Shown: positions 1 to 8,279 of the stretch, one piece after another
How positions within the stretch are numbered: position 1 is the stretch's first letter
Layout of the letters: every line of letters starts with the position of its first letter
Origin: Winogradskyella litoriviva
GTDB lineage: Bacteria > Bacteroidota > Bacteroidia > Flavobacteriales > Flavobacteriaceae
Direction of reading: 5' to 3'
Assembly: GCF_013249065.1 (NCBI RefSeq)
Contig: NZ_JABRWQ010000007.1
Span: 62,001 to 126,000 of the forward strand
DNA length: 64,000 nucleotides
Position numbers and translations under genes: made by a program
Notes under the pieces: model-generated
Told to the model about the DNA's origin: nothing
What the model saw: the letters and a program-made list of their open reading frames with translations, nothing else
The model's database searches: none

Positions 1-73
1 ATATCAGCACTATAATGCTTTAGAATTTAAAACACTTATTTTAAGCCAATAGCAACATAATTATTAAGTTAAA

Positions 74-610
74 ATGAAGAATACACAGCTTTTAATAATT
101 TCCATATTATTATTTTGCAATTTTGGCTTTGCTCAAACTGGAGAAACTAAATCATCAAAAGAATCAACTAAATTAGAATTCATTTTTTCGCCAGGCGTTC
201 TAGTTCAGAAAGAAATTTTTACTGAATTTAATATTATTCTTGGAGAAGTAAGTGATATATTTCCTCCTAAATTTTTTCCTGTAGTAGGCGTTCAAGGTTA
301 TAGAATCGGATTAGAAACTAATTTAAAAAGTAACGAAGATTTTATAATTGCTCCAAAATTAGGTTACGAAATATCTATTACTTTTTTCTCTATGAGATTA
401 AGTGCATTAAACTATTTTCAGAATAACAAATCAGAATTTAGAATTTTACCAGAGTTAGGTGCAAGCTTTGGTGGTATGTTTAACCTTACTTATGGTTATG
501 GCATTAGCTTCAACAACACTATAAGTGGAATATCGAATCATCGATTATCCTTTAGCATTAATTTAAATAAAAGATTATCTAAAGCAAATTCTAGACTTCG
601 AAATCATTAA
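74..610 (+). CDS. Secreted or outer-membrane beta-rich hypothetical protein
   Basis: This is a 178-residue protein that I cannot place in a named family. Residues 1-20 form a clear signal peptide (Lys, hydrophobic core, ending GFAQ before TGET), so it is exported. The mature part has alternating hydrophobic and polar residues and many Gly, Tyr and Phe, and a C-terminal stretch (SFSINLNKRL) that looks like beta strands of a small outer-membrane barrel or a periplasmic beta protein. The ATG at 74 follows an A-rich leader and gives the signal peptide directly, so the start is secure. It stands alone: the next gene is on the other strand. No export-sorting tail is visible. Confidence 0.6.
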   Translation: MKNTQLLIISILLFCNFGFAQTGETKSSKESTKLEFIFSPGVLVQKEIFTEFNIILGEVSDIFPPKFFPVVGVQGYRIGLETNLKSNEDFIIAPKLGYEISITFFSMRLSALNYFQNNKSEFRILPELGASFGGMFNLTYGYGISFNNTISGISNHRLSFSINLNKRLSKANSRLRNH

Positions 611-837
611 TATTTATGAAAAACCAATTTTAAAAAAGACCAGCTACTTTAGAGTATATTACTGAATTTACTTCGATTTATTGAAATACAATTACGCTAT
701 AAATTCTGAGCACTTTTCCAAAAAAATTTAAAGTTTATTCCACTGTTGCTATAATATTGAAACTTAGGAAGAAAAATTTACACTTTTTACTTTACACTTC
801 TTACTAATTATTTTTTACTGAAATCTGAGACTACTAA

Positions 838-1206
838 CTAACCTTTCTTATAAAACCCTTTTCCTTTTAGTCCTTCCACCTCTTTTAATATTGAAATAAA
901 AACAGCATCATCTATATCCTTTAGCGTTTTATAACGCAAAGATTTTACCACCTTCCGTTTTTCTGTTACCAAATAAGCATCCCATTTTTTAGATAAATGT
1001 GCCGAGTGCCAAAAGCCAACATCTACATAATCTTTACTTTGATTAATGTAGCAAATTGGGCGTTTATCTATGTAATAACATGGCAGTTTCCATTTGTATA
1101 ATAATTCTGCATCTGGCAACGTGTGCTCAATTAACATCTGTAAATGCAAATAAATAGATTTATAAGGTTCTGGTTGTTTAAGAATGTGTACTTCAGCCGG
1201 ATTCAA
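838..1206 (-). CDS. DUF1801 family protein (YdhG-like)
   Basis: The protein has 122 residues and fits the DUF1801 fold. It has the typical N-terminal helical part followed by a strand block with the hallmark 'YKWKLPCYY' segment (Trp, Pro, aromatic pair) around residues 38-46, then 'VDVGFWHSAHL' and a basic C-terminal half. DUF1801 proteins are small cytosolic proteins of unknown biochemical function. There is no signal peptide or membrane segment. The gene is monocistronic and faces the small membrane-protein gene at 1395 divergently. The family call is by sequence feel and is fairly safe; any more specific role would be invention. Confidence 0.7.
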   Translation of the reverse strand: MNPAEVHILKQPEPYKSIYLHLQMLIEHTLPDAELLYKWKLPCYYIDKRPICYINQSKDYVDVGFWHSAHLSKKWDAYLVTEKRKVVKSLRYKTLKDIDDAVFISILKEVEGLKGKGFYKKG

Positions 1207-1394
1207 GTCTTTTGATATTAATTTATGTTGTTAACGCTTTATTGGATAATCTTAAAATGCGTATTAAAATAATATCTAAAATACTGATTTTGAATTAATA
1301 ATTGTCATTAAAAATCTTTTTAACTGATCGGCATCATTTAGCACATATCAACTATAAAGTACTTTTATGTATTAGTAATTTAAACATTAATGTT

Positions 1395-1718
1395 ATGCTT
1401 AAAATTAAAAATAATACAACTAAAACAATTTATTGGATGTTATTGATTCTATCACTAATTATCGGTTTTGTTTTTTATGGAAGCTTACAAAACGACTTTA
1501 GTTTAAGATTTCGTGTTTTATTCTCAGGTATTCCGTTTCTACTATTTGTTACAGGTATTTTTGGATTGTTATGGCCAAAAATTAAACCAGAAGGTGATGA
1601 AGTTTACATTGTTCATTCACTATTAATAGGTCTTTTTTTTATTATACTATTTTTTATTCATGTTTGGATTTTACTACCTAGTATCTGTCCAGATTTTGGT
1701 AATTGTTTAGGCGTTTAA
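1395..1718 (+). CDS. Small integral membrane protein, unknown
   Basis: The protein has 107 residues and three predicted membrane helices (roughly residues 10-32, 42-62 and 76-98), with a short charged cytosolic N-terminus (MLKIKNNTTK). An in-frame TTG at 1302 would add 31 residues without hydrophobic or domain character, so I chose the ATG at 1395. The last residues contain two cysteines (ICPDFGNC), which would lie just outside the third helix. I do not recognise a family. It is convergent with the methyltransferase gene ending at 1757, with no obvious terminator in the 38-bp gap. Confidence 0.5.
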   Translation: MLKIKNNTTKTIYWMLLILSLIIGFVFYGSLQNDFSLRFRVLFSGIPFLLFVTGIFGLLWPKIKPEGDEVYIVHSLLIGLFFIILFFIHVWILLPSICPDFGNCLGV

Positions 1719-1756
1719 TTAACAGTACAGAATAATAACATGCAAATAATTTGTTT

Positions 1757-2200
1757 CTAAAAAACAAAAGGAATAATACGTTTTACCTTTTTAGAATATT
1801 GAGCATAATCCTTAAAGGCAATCAATAACTCTTTTTCTTCTAATAACATTCTAACATAGGTACAAATTACTATGACAATTACTGCTATTAACGTTTTTAT
1901 ATTTGGGTAAGCAATTAAACAGCCTATAAAAAAATAAATAATTGCTGCATAAATAGGATGTCTCAACCATTTATATGGTCCATTTGTAACCAGTTTCTCT
2001 TTTATGGTATTTGATGATGCATTAAAGCTTTTAATCCCAAATGTTATTCTCGACCAAATCATTAATACAACGGATGCACTTTGAATGGCTATTGCCAGAA
2101 GATTTTTAGATATAATTAAATTGTTTTTAATTAAATAGAATAGACCTAAAAGTGACAATACAAATGCAATTATTGAAGCATATTTTGTTATGTTTTTCAA
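1757..2200 (-). CDS. Isoprenylcysteine carboxyl methyltransferase (ICMT/PEMT)-family membrane methyltransferase
   Basis: The protein has 147 residues and four to five membrane helices. The family signature is the block 'NGPYKWLRHPIYAAI' near residues 75-90: 'GPY' followed by 'RHPiY', the SAM-binding RHP motif. A second conserved element, Glu-Glu (LLEEKELL) near residue 120, lies close to the C-terminus. Bacterial members methylate small molecules or lipids at the inner membrane; their substrates are mostly unknown because bacteria lack prenylated CaaX proteins. The gene starts 20 bp past the terminator that ends the nrdJ transcript, so it probably has its own promoter within or beyond that hairpin, or depends on read-through. 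Confidence 0.75.
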   Translation of the reverse strand: MKNITKYASIIAFVLSLLGLFYLIKNNLIISKNLLAIAIQSASVVLMIWSRITFGIKSFNASSNTIKEKLVTNGPYKWLRHPIYAAIIYFFIGCLIAYPNIKTLIAVIVIVICTYVRMLLEEKELLIAFKDYAQYSKKVKRIIPFVF

Positions 2201-2219
2201 GATTATACTTTTTATAAAA

Positions 2220-2256
2220 AAGACCTCTATGGTTTTATAAAAACCATAGAGGTCTT
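2220..2256 (-). terminator. Strong intrinsic terminator of nrdJ
   Basis: A perfect 16-bp stem (AAGACCTCTATGGTTT pairing with AAACCATAGAGGTCTT) closes a TATA tetraloop. Read on the minus strand it is followed by a T-rich run, so it ends the ribonucleotide reductase transcript about 85 bp after its stop. On the plus strand the run is followed by CGG, so it is not an efficient bidirectional terminator. Confidence 0.85.
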
Positions 2257-2338
2257 CGGTTTATTATATAGGTTAACTCATCTTATAAATGAGATTAACT
2301 ATGCTTAATCTGCAATACTCTGCGTTGGCAGTTTAGTT

Positions 2339-4885
2339 TTACCCACATTTAGAATAGCCACAGCTTTTACATTTTAAACAACCTTCTTCAAAAATTAAAC
2401 CTTCAGGATCACCACAATTGGTACACTTTTTATCTATTGCTTCGGTTCCTTCTGGCACAAAACGTTTTAAAGCTCTAGCTACACCATTTTTCCATGTATT
2501 AATATGATCATCGTATAGATTTAAATTCTGAATTAAATCTACCACATACGGAATTGGCATGCCATGACGCAACACACCAGAAATCAATTTTGCGTAGTTC
2601 CAAAATTCTTTATTAAACGAGCGCGATAAGCCTTCTATAGTAATTTTATAGCCTTCGCTATCTATGTATTGAAAATCATAGCGCGAAGAACCATCTTCAT
2701 TTCGGCCCTTTATTACCCAACCTTTTTCTACCCATTGAGGTAAATTAAAGGCATCTTTCATTTTACCTGTAAAAATCTCATATGGTCGTCCATCTACCAA
2801 ACCTATAACAGCAAGCCATTTTTCAGATTCATTATGAAAACGAACCAATTCTGCTTCAATTCTATCAGGACGCTTGGCAATTAAAGTTTCAGTAGACGTT
2901 ACTGTTTCTTCTTTCGTTTTTTCATTTGTTGAAATTAAAACACCACTTCTTGATCCATCTCTATATACTGTAATTCCTTTTAATCCTTTTTTCCAAGAAT
3001 CTACATAAATATCACCTACCAAATCTACGGTAACATCAGAAGCCAAGTTAATGGTTGAACTAATAGAATGCGTAGTATATTTTTGAACTAAAGCTTGCAT
3101 TTCTACACGCTTTTTCCAGTCGATTTCTGGTGCTGTGGCTCCAGCATACGGACTGTCTGCTATTTCAGTTTTACCAGTTGTATTCATCCAAGTTTCATAC
3201 TTTTTATGATACACGGTAAATTCTTCAAAGCCATCTCCTAAATCATCAATAAAATCAACTTTTGAGTTCTCATCATTAGTATTTACTTTTCTTCGTCTTA
3301 CGTAAGACAATAAAAACACAGGTTCAATACCAGAAGAGACTTGTGCCAACATACTTAATGATCCTGTAGGAGCTACAGTGCTTATAGAAATATTTCTACG
3401 TCCATGCTCCATCATTCTTTTATAAATATCGGGAAACTCCACTGCCAACATTTGAACAAATTCTGAGGTATCTTCTACATTTCTATTAAACACTTGAAAC
3501 TGACCTCTGGTGATTGCCATGTCTATACTACTATCAAATTCGGCCGTCATTTTGGTTTTCATCACTTCATCAACAACCGTTAAGGCTTCATCTGTATCAA
3601 ATTTAATTCCCAAAGCTGCAATAGCATCTGCTAAAGCGGTGAAACCTAAACCTGTCCGTCTTCCCTTTTTTCCTGTTTCTGCCAATAAATTCCAGATTTC
3701 TTTTTCCGTTCTTTTAATAAAATCTGGTTCTGGATCAGAATTAATTTTATCTAAAATTCTACCTACAGCCTCTAATTCTAAATCTACCAAATCGTCCATA
3801 AGGCGCTGTGTTTCATAGACAACTTCGTAGAATTTTTTAAAATTGAATTTTGCTTTTTTAGTAAAAGGTTGTTCAACAAAACTGAATAAATTAACCGCAA
3901 TTAAACGGCAACTGTCACCTCCTTGCATAGCTATTTCAGAACAAGGGTTGGTAGAACTATTTTTAAATTCAGGATAAACCGAAGATGTAGAATAGTGATG
4001 CTGTCTATCCCAAAAAATTAATCCTGGTTCTGCAGTATTATGAGCACACGTAATAATTTTCTCCCAAAGATCTTTAGCATCAATTTCCTTAGTGTATTTT
4101 GGGTCTTTACTTTCTATAGGCCATTGTAGAGTAAATTTAGTATCATTAACTACGGCATGCATAAATTCATCTGACAATCGAATAGAAATATTGGCTCCTG
4201 TAATTTTAGTTAAATCTTGTTTTATAGTAATAAAGTCTTCAATATCTGGATGTTTTACATCTAGCGTTAACATTAATGCGCCTCGTCTTCCGTTCTGGGC
4301 AACTTCTCGGGTTGTATTAGAAAAACGATTCATAAAAGAAACTGCTCCAGTAGTAGAACCTGCAGCATTAGAAACCAACGCGTCTTTAGGCCTTAACTCT
4401 GATAAATCTACGCCTACACCACAGCGTCTTTTAAATAATTGTGCCAGTTGCTCGTCCGTGTAACAAACGCCTCCATAAGAATCTAAAACAGATGGTACCA
4501 CAATACAATTAGACAAAGAAGCGATAACTTGATCATTACCTAAACCAAACATTACACTGCCTTGCGGAATAACATATTTAAAATCTTTAAAAAGTTTGTA
4601 AATTTTAGTTTCGTCTAACGATTTTCTTTTTTTTCCGTAAGCTGAAAGGTTATCTAAAACCGTCTGTCTTAATTCATATTTTTGCTCAACACGAGCAAAT
4701 TGTTTTGCCATGCGTAAATGCATGTCATCTGGTGATTTTTCAAGAAAATTACCTTGCCTATCCTTTAAACAATACTTGTTAATCCATGTGGTTGCAGCGA
4801 GTTCATCGTTATTAAAATAATGTAAACACTCTTCTAACACAGCGTTATAAGTATATGATTTTAAGGGCGAAACAGTTTGGCTCAT
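2339..4885 (-). CDS. nrdJ: Adenosylcobalamin-dependent (class II) ribonucleoside-diphosphate reductase
   Basis: The 848-residue enzyme makes deoxyribonucleotides with a B12-generated thiyl radical and therefore needs no oxygen, unlike class Ia RNR. Visible signatures: an N-terminal RNR helical domain; the 'SNCIVVPS' cysteine near residue 130 (one of the active-site disulfide pair); 'NPCSEIAMQ' with the radical-site cysteine at about residue 315; the barrel segment 'GLGFTALADA'; the 'APTGSLS' loop; and a C-terminal zinc-ribbon-like tail with paired cysteines (CTNC, CLKCKSC, YSKCG) that re-reduces the active site. There is no ATP-cone at the N-terminus. An FNR-like box at 4951-4964 and a TAATTTTG -7 element at 4922-4929 suggest induction when oxygen is low. 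No cobalamin riboswitch is visible in the short leader. The gene is monocistronic and ends at the hairpin 2220-2256. Confidence 0.95.
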   Translation of the reverse strand: MSQTVSPLKSYTYNAVLEECLHYFNNDELAATTWINKYCLKDRQGNFLEKSPDDMHLRMAKQFARVEQKYELRQTVLDNLSAYGKKRKSLDETKIYKLFKDFKYVIPQGSVMFGLGNDQVIASLSNCIVVPSVLDSYGGVCYTDEQLAQLFKRRCGVGVDLSELRPKDALVSNAAGSTTGAVSFMNRFSNTTREVAQNGRRGALMLTLDVKHPDIEDFITIKQDLTKITGANISIRLSDEFMHAVVNDTKFTLQWPIESKDPKYTKEIDAKDLWEKIITCAHNTAEPGLIFWDRQHHYSTSSVYPEFKNSSTNPCSEIAMQGGDSCRLIAVNLFSFVEQPFTKKAKFNFKKFYEVVYETQRLMDDLVDLELEAVGRILDKINSDPEPDFIKRTEKEIWNLLAETGKKGRRTGLGFTALADAIAALGIKFDTDEALTVVDEVMKTKMTAEFDSSIDMAITRGQFQVFNRNVEDTSEFVQMLAVEFPDIYKRMMEHGRRNISISTVAPTGSLSMLAQVSSGIEPVFLLSYVRRRKVNTNDENSKVDFIDDLGDGFEEFTVYHKKYETWMNTTGKTEIADSPYAGATAPEIDWKKRVEMQALVQKYTTHSISSTINLASDVTVDLVGDIYVDSWKKGLKGITVYRDGSRSGVLISTNEKTKEETVTSTETLIAKRPDRIEAELVRFHNESEKWLAVIGLVDGRPYEIFTGKMKDAFNLPQWVEKGWVIKGRNEDGSSRYDFQYIDSEGYKITIEGLSRSFNKEFWNYAKLISGVLRHGMPIPYVVDLIQNLNLYDDHINTWKNGVARALKRFVPEGTEAIDKKCTNCGDPEGLIFEEGCLKCKSCGYSKCG

Positions 4886-4950
4886 ATCGAAAATAGATTT
4901 TAAATAATTAATAGTGAACTACAAAATTAATGTTCAAGGTACCCTAAAAG

Positions 4951-4964
4951 ATGACAAATATCAT
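4951..4964 (-). promoter_or_regulatory. FNR-like box upstream of nrdJ
   Basis: The palindrome ATGACAAATATCAT (core TGAC-N4-ATCA) lies 66-79 bp upstream of the nrdJ ATG. On the minus strand a TAATTTTG element (4922-4929) fits the Bacteroidota -7 consensus, with its centre 32 bp from the box centre. That places the box near -41.5, the class II activator position. Confidence 0.75.
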
Positions 4965-5058
4965 GTTTGTTAATAAGTCAAAACGATTGTTGATTTCTAA
5001 TTTTAGAGTCTCACTTTTAACATAAATTAATGGTACTATTTTTGATTACTTTAGCTTT

Positions 5059-6027
5059 ATGAAAAACGTCTTACTGCTCCTATTTTTATGTTTTGCGCAT
5101 TTATGTAATGCTCAAGACTACCATAAGGTAGATTCTATTGTGAAGCTTTATCCTTCAAAATTTAAGTCCATTGAAAGTTTTGCAAAAAAAATTGATAGTG
5201 ATTTTAAAACTGAAATTGAAAAAACAAGAGCTGCTTATTATTGGATAGCTAATCATATTTCTTATGATTATGAAATGTTTCAAAAAAACGAATCTGCCTA
5301 TAAAGGCATAAAATATGATAACCAAAGTGAATACGAAGAAAAACAACTAAAACAAGAGATTAAATATGCCGAACAATGCCTTAAAAAGAAAAAAGCAGTA
5401 TGTGAAGGGTATTCACAATTATTAAAATTTACATTAAACGAATTAGGTATTACCTGCGAAGTTATAAGTGGCTCATCAAAGCAATCTTATAGAGAAATAG
5501 GAAGAATTAGAAACTCATCTAACCATGCTTGGAATGCCGTAAAGATTGAAAACCAATGGCAACTCATTGATGCTACTTGGTCTACTGGCAACCTTTTAAA
5601 TTCTCCCAATACATTTAATTTTAATGACACTTATTTTTTCACAAATCCCGAAGTTTTTATATTAAGTCATTTTCCTGAAAAGGAAAAATGGCAATTAATA
5701 GACAAGCCAATGGATAGATCTACTTTTTTTCACTTGCCAATAATCTATCATACATTTATAGATAGTGAAATAAAGCTAAGTAAAAAAACAAATGGTTTAT
5801 TAAAAGTGAAAGAAAAGGGTACTATTCAGCTGAAATTCAATGATATTAATGAAGATAAATTTTATTCATATGCCTTTAAAGGACAAAAAACTACAAGGTT
5901 CTTATTTGAGAAAATCGGAAATGAATTTATAGTAAATATACCTTACTTAAATAAGCGACCAACCTCACTGATTCTCTACTATGAAGGCAAATCAATACTT
6001 AAATACAAAATTGTCCTAGAAAAATAA
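5059..6027 (+). CDS. Secreted transglutaminase-like cysteine protease/peptidase superfamily protein
   Basis: The protein has 322 residues with a signal peptide (residues 1-18, ending LCNAQ). Residues about 50-200 form a transglutaminase core. The papain-like triad is in order: C115 in 'AVCEGYSQ', H156 in 'NHAWNAV' and D171 in 'LIDATWS'. The C-terminal third is beta-rich and has no named domain. Secreted flavobacterial proteins of this type are cell-envelope or periplasmic proteins whose substrates are unknown. The gene is monocistronic and divergent from nrdJ. A TATTTTTG element at 5037-5044 could be its -7 box, but it would leave a leader of only a few bases. The FNR-like box in the shared intergenic region faces nrdJ, not this gene. 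Confidence 0.8.
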   Translation: MKNVLLLLFLCFAHLCNAQDYHKVDSIVKLYPSKFKSIESFAKKIDSDFKTEIEKTRAAYYWIANHISYDYEMFQKNESAYKGIKYDNQSEYEEKQLKQEIKYAEQCLKKKKAVCEGYSQLLKFTLNELGITCEVISGSSKQSYREIGRIRNSSNHAWNAVKIENQWQLIDATWSTGNLLNSPNTFNFNDTYFFTNPEVFILSHFPEKEKWQLIDKPMDRSTFFHLPIIYHTFIDSEIKLSKKTNGLLKVKEKGTIQLKFNDINEDKFYSYAFKGQKTTRFLFEKIGNEFIVNIPYLNKRPTSLILYYEGKSILKYKIVLEK

Positions 6028-6065
6028 ATTCTTAATTTATTGTAAATAATTAAAATATTTTATTT

Positions 6066-6084
6066 TACTTTGTATCTCAAAGTA
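6066..6084 (+). promoter_or_regulatory. Palindromic operator TACTTTG-N5-CAAAGTA, first copy
   Basis: A perfect 7-bp inverted repeat with a 5-bp spacer (TATCT) lies 9 bp upstream of the ATG at 6093. The left arm resembles the -7 element, so a protein bound here would block RNA polymerase. The same palindrome with the same spacer length recurs at 8244-8262, and CTTTAA follows both. The winged-helix protein encoded at 7113 is the obvious candidate ligand. Confidence 0.65.
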
Positions 6085-6092
6085 CTTTAATT

Positions 6093-6701
6093 ATGAGTGA
6101 CAAAGATTATCTAAAAGACATTAGTGAGATTAAAAATTTGATGAATAAATCGTCAAGATTTATTTCGTTAAGTGGTTTATCTGGCGTTCTCGCTGGTATA
6201 TATGCTTTAGTTGGTGCAGCTGCAACATATTGGTTAGTTACAACTTATAGTTATGGTACATTAAAATTAGATGGTTGGGTATTTGAAACCGTTATACTTA
6301 TATTATTCTTGGTTGCTTTTTTTAGTGCAGCTACTGGCATATTTTTAACCACAAGAAAAGCCAAGAAGAATGGCGATAAAATGTGGGACAACTCCTCTAA
6401 ACGACTTCTAGTAAATTTCTTAATTCCTTTAGTGGTTGGCGGTATTTATTGCATGATAATTTTAAATCAAGGAAGATACGGACAAACTGGTGGCTTAATG
6501 CTAATATTTTATGGTTTGGCTTTAGTAAGCGCTTCAAAATATAGTATTGGAGACATTCAATATTTAGGTTATATTCAAATTATACTAGGTTTAATAGCAA
6601 GTTTATATCCTGGTTATGGATTTTGGCTTTGGGTTGTAGGTTTTGGATTTATGCACATTATTTATGGCACTTGGATGCATTTTAAATACGACACAAAATA
6701 A
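6093..6701 (+). CDS. Six-helix integral membrane protein, unknown
   Basis: The 202-residue protein has a charged N-terminal helix (SDKDYLKDISEIKNLM) and about six hydrophobic helices from residue 25 on (GLSGVLAGIYALVGAAATYW, then FETVILILFLVAFF and so on). I do not recognise a named family, although proteins of this type are common in flavobacteria next to a small winged-helix regulator, as here. It is the first gene of the operon 6093-8187 and lies directly behind the palindromic operator at 6066-6084. A role in envelope or stress physiology is inference from its neighbours only. Confidence 0.6.
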   Translation: MSDKDYLKDISEIKNLMNKSSRFISLSGLSGVLAGIYALVGAAATYWLVTTYSYGTLKLDGWVFETVILILFLVAFFSAATGIFLTTRKAKKNGDKMWDNSSKRLLVNFLIPLVVGGIYCMIILNQGRYGQTGGLMLIFYGLALVSASKYSIGDIQYLGYIQIILGLIASLYPGYGFWLWVVGFGFMHIIYGTWMHFKYDTK

Positions 6702-6708
6702 AAAGTAA

Positions 6709-7086
6709 ATGATGAAACCATTTCAAAAATTAGCTTTTTACGTAGTTACAGTAACGCTTTGTTTTTCTTGTCATTTTAACAAAGGCAAATTTGTTATTAC
6801 CAATAAAAGCGATTTTAATATAGATTCTCTAACTATTAATCCAGATTCAAGAAAACAGATTATTAAATTAGATAAAGGAGAACATATTGAGCATAGTATT
6901 GTAATGAATGAAGCAAAAACAGATGGCAGTTATTTCATTACATTTAAAAACTCTGATAATAACACCATTGTTTCTAAATCATTTGGATATTACACTAACG
7001 GTTATCAAATTGAGGATGAAATAAACATAACGGTTTTAAATGATACTATTTTAATTGAAAGTACATTTAATAAACCTTACAAATAA
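6709..7086 (+). CDS. Small exported lipoprotein-like protein, unknown
   Basis: The protein has 125 residues. The N-terminus (MMKPFQKLAFYVVTVTLCFSC) has a basic start, a hydrophobic core and a lipobox ending in Cys at about residue 21, so it is probably a lipoprotein. The mature part is a short beta-rich domain with repeated Asn/Asp/Thr, without cysteines. The start could be the ATG at 6709 or the adjacent one at 6712; both give the same signal. It lies 7 bp after the membrane-protein gene and 26 bp before the winged-helix regulator, so the three form one transcript. Confidence 0.55.
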   Translation: MMKPFQKLAFYVVTVTLCFSCHFNKGKFVITNKSDFNIDSLTINPDSRKQIIKLDKGEHIEHSIVMNEAKTDGSYFITFKNSDNNTIVSKSFGYYTNGYQIEDEINITVLNDTILIESTFNKPYK

Positions 7087-7112
7087 GATTCCTGATTTTT
7101 ACAGGAAACAAC

Positions 7113-7406
7113 ATGAGCATAATAACAAACATAAATAAACTCTTTGACCACAGAATTCGACTAGGCATTATGTCTGTACTTATGGTTAATGAGCATGCCG
7201 ATTTTAAAATGCTAAAGGAATTGTTAGGCGCCACAGATGGCAACTTGGCAAGCCATACAAAAGCTTTAGAAAAAGCAGACTATATTTTGGTTGAAAAACA
7301 ATTTATTGGAAGAAAACCAAACACCAGATATAGTGCTACTAAACTGGGCAAATTAGAATTTAAAAAACATATTGAAGCGCTTGAAAAATTAATTAAAAAG
7401 ACTTAA
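7113..7406 (+). CDS. Winged-helix transcriptional regulator (HTH_34 / MarR-ArsR-like)
   Basis: This 97-residue protein is a single winged-helix domain. It has 'RLGIMSVLMVNEHADFKMLKELLGATDGNLASHTKALEKADY' in segments typical of the HTH_34 group: recognition helix 'DGNLASHTKALE', then the wing 'YILVEKQFIGRKPNTRYSATKLG'. Such proteins act as dimers and are commonly autorepressors. There is no ligand domain or cysteine sensor. It is the third gene of an operon whose first gene has a perfect palindrome (6066-6084) on its promoter; the next operon carries the same palindrome at 8244-8262. I infer that this protein binds both sites. Confidence 0.85.
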   Translation: MSIITNINKLFDHRIRLGIMSVLMVNEHADFKMLKELLGATDGNLASHTKALEKADYILVEKQFIGRKPNTRYSATKLGKLEFKKHIEALEKLIKKT

Positions 7407-7422
7407 TAAGTCACTCAAAAAA

Positions 7423-8187
7423 ATGGAAAACTTTGTACATAACAACTCCATAGTTAGAGAAATCTGGGAAACTAGCGACACCATTCTTTTGGTTTTTGCT
7501 GGTGCTTCTGCTGAGTTTGCTACAAACAAAGCAGTCGATTGGCTTTATTTTACAGGCAAATTACCATCTGACCCTTTGGGACGGTTATTTTCTACGGTTA
7601 ATTATGCTAAAGCCATTGTGTTTTCTAAAAAAGATGAAGCCATTAATGCTATAAATCGTATCAATAAAATTCATACTTCAGTTGAAAATAATCGAGGTGC
7701 AAAAATTCCGGAATGGGCTTATAAAGATGTTTTGTACATGCTAATTGATTATTCTATTCGATCTTATGAAATTTTAGAAAGAGAACTTCAACCTGAAGAA
7801 AAACAAGACGTTTTAAACGTTTTTGGTAATGTTGGCTCTAAAATGGGAATTAAAAATCTACCACTTACCTACTCTGATTTTGAAATTGAAAGACATAAAC
7901 ATTTAAACGAAAATTTAAAAAACGGAAACTATACTAAAGACTTATACAAGCAATACCGAAAACATTTAGGCCTTTTTAGGTATCGTTTATTATTAGAGTC
8001 GCAGATTCTATTATTACCAAATTCAGTAAGAACATTACTTAATTTGAGAAAAGTATCGCTATTAAAACCATTAATTTCAATCTATAAAATTTTTAGAAGC
8101 CTTAAACTCGATTGGATTTTAAAAGACATCATTTTACCAACAGCCTATAAACAAGACATAAAACAATTAAACATTACAACCACATAA
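7423..8187 (+). CDS. Oxygenase MpaB/rubber-oxygenase family protein (DUF2236)
   Basis: The 254-residue protein matches the DUF2236/MpaB family in its N-terminal layout. It has 'SIVREIWETSDTILLVFAGASAEFATNKAV' in pieces, then the characteristic 'DPLGRLFSTVNYAKAIVF', 'IHTSVE' and 'PEWAYKDVLYMLIDYSIRSYEIL' (family His often replaced). Family members include latex-clearing protein and fungal MpaB, haem-dependent oxygenases, but the bacterial cytosolic ones are uncharacterised. The protein is shorter than the ~350-residue Lcp enzymes and has no signal peptide. It is the last gene of the operon starting at 6093, 17 bp after the regulator. The catalytic role is inference. Confidence 0.7.
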   Translation: MENFVHNNSIVREIWETSDTILLVFAGASAEFATNKAVDWLYFTGKLPSDPLGRLFSTVNYAKAIVFSKKDEAINAINRINKIHTSVENNRGAKIPEWAYKDVLYMLIDYSIRSYEILERELQPEEKQDVLNVFGNVGSKMGIKNLPLTYSDFEIERHKHLNENLKNGNYTKDLYKQYRKHLGLFRYRLLLESQILLLPNSVRTLLNLRKVSLLKPLISIYKIFRSLKLDWILKDIILPTAYKQDIKQLNITTT

Positions 8188-8243
8188 ATTAACGAAACCC
8201 AATATTTCGACTACAATTAGTATGTCGCTTTTTTTTAATCATT

Positions 8244-8262
8244 TACTTTGAAAAACAAAGTA
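8244..8262 (+). promoter_or_regulatory. Palindromic operator TACTTTG-N5-CAAAGTA, second copy
   Basis: The same 7-bp inverted repeat as at 6066-6084, with spacer AAAAA, lies 17 bp upstream of the ATG at 8280. It is followed by the same CTTTAA. The spacer sequence differs while both arms are identical, which points to selection on a dimeric protein site rather than to a copied stretch. Confidence 0.65.
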
Positions 8263-8279
8263 CTTTAAAATAATTAAAC

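Noticed and set aside
1302-1394. N-terminal extension of the small membrane protein from a TTG
   Set aside because: The extra residues are not hydrophobic and resemble no domain; the ATG at 1395 precedes the first helix.
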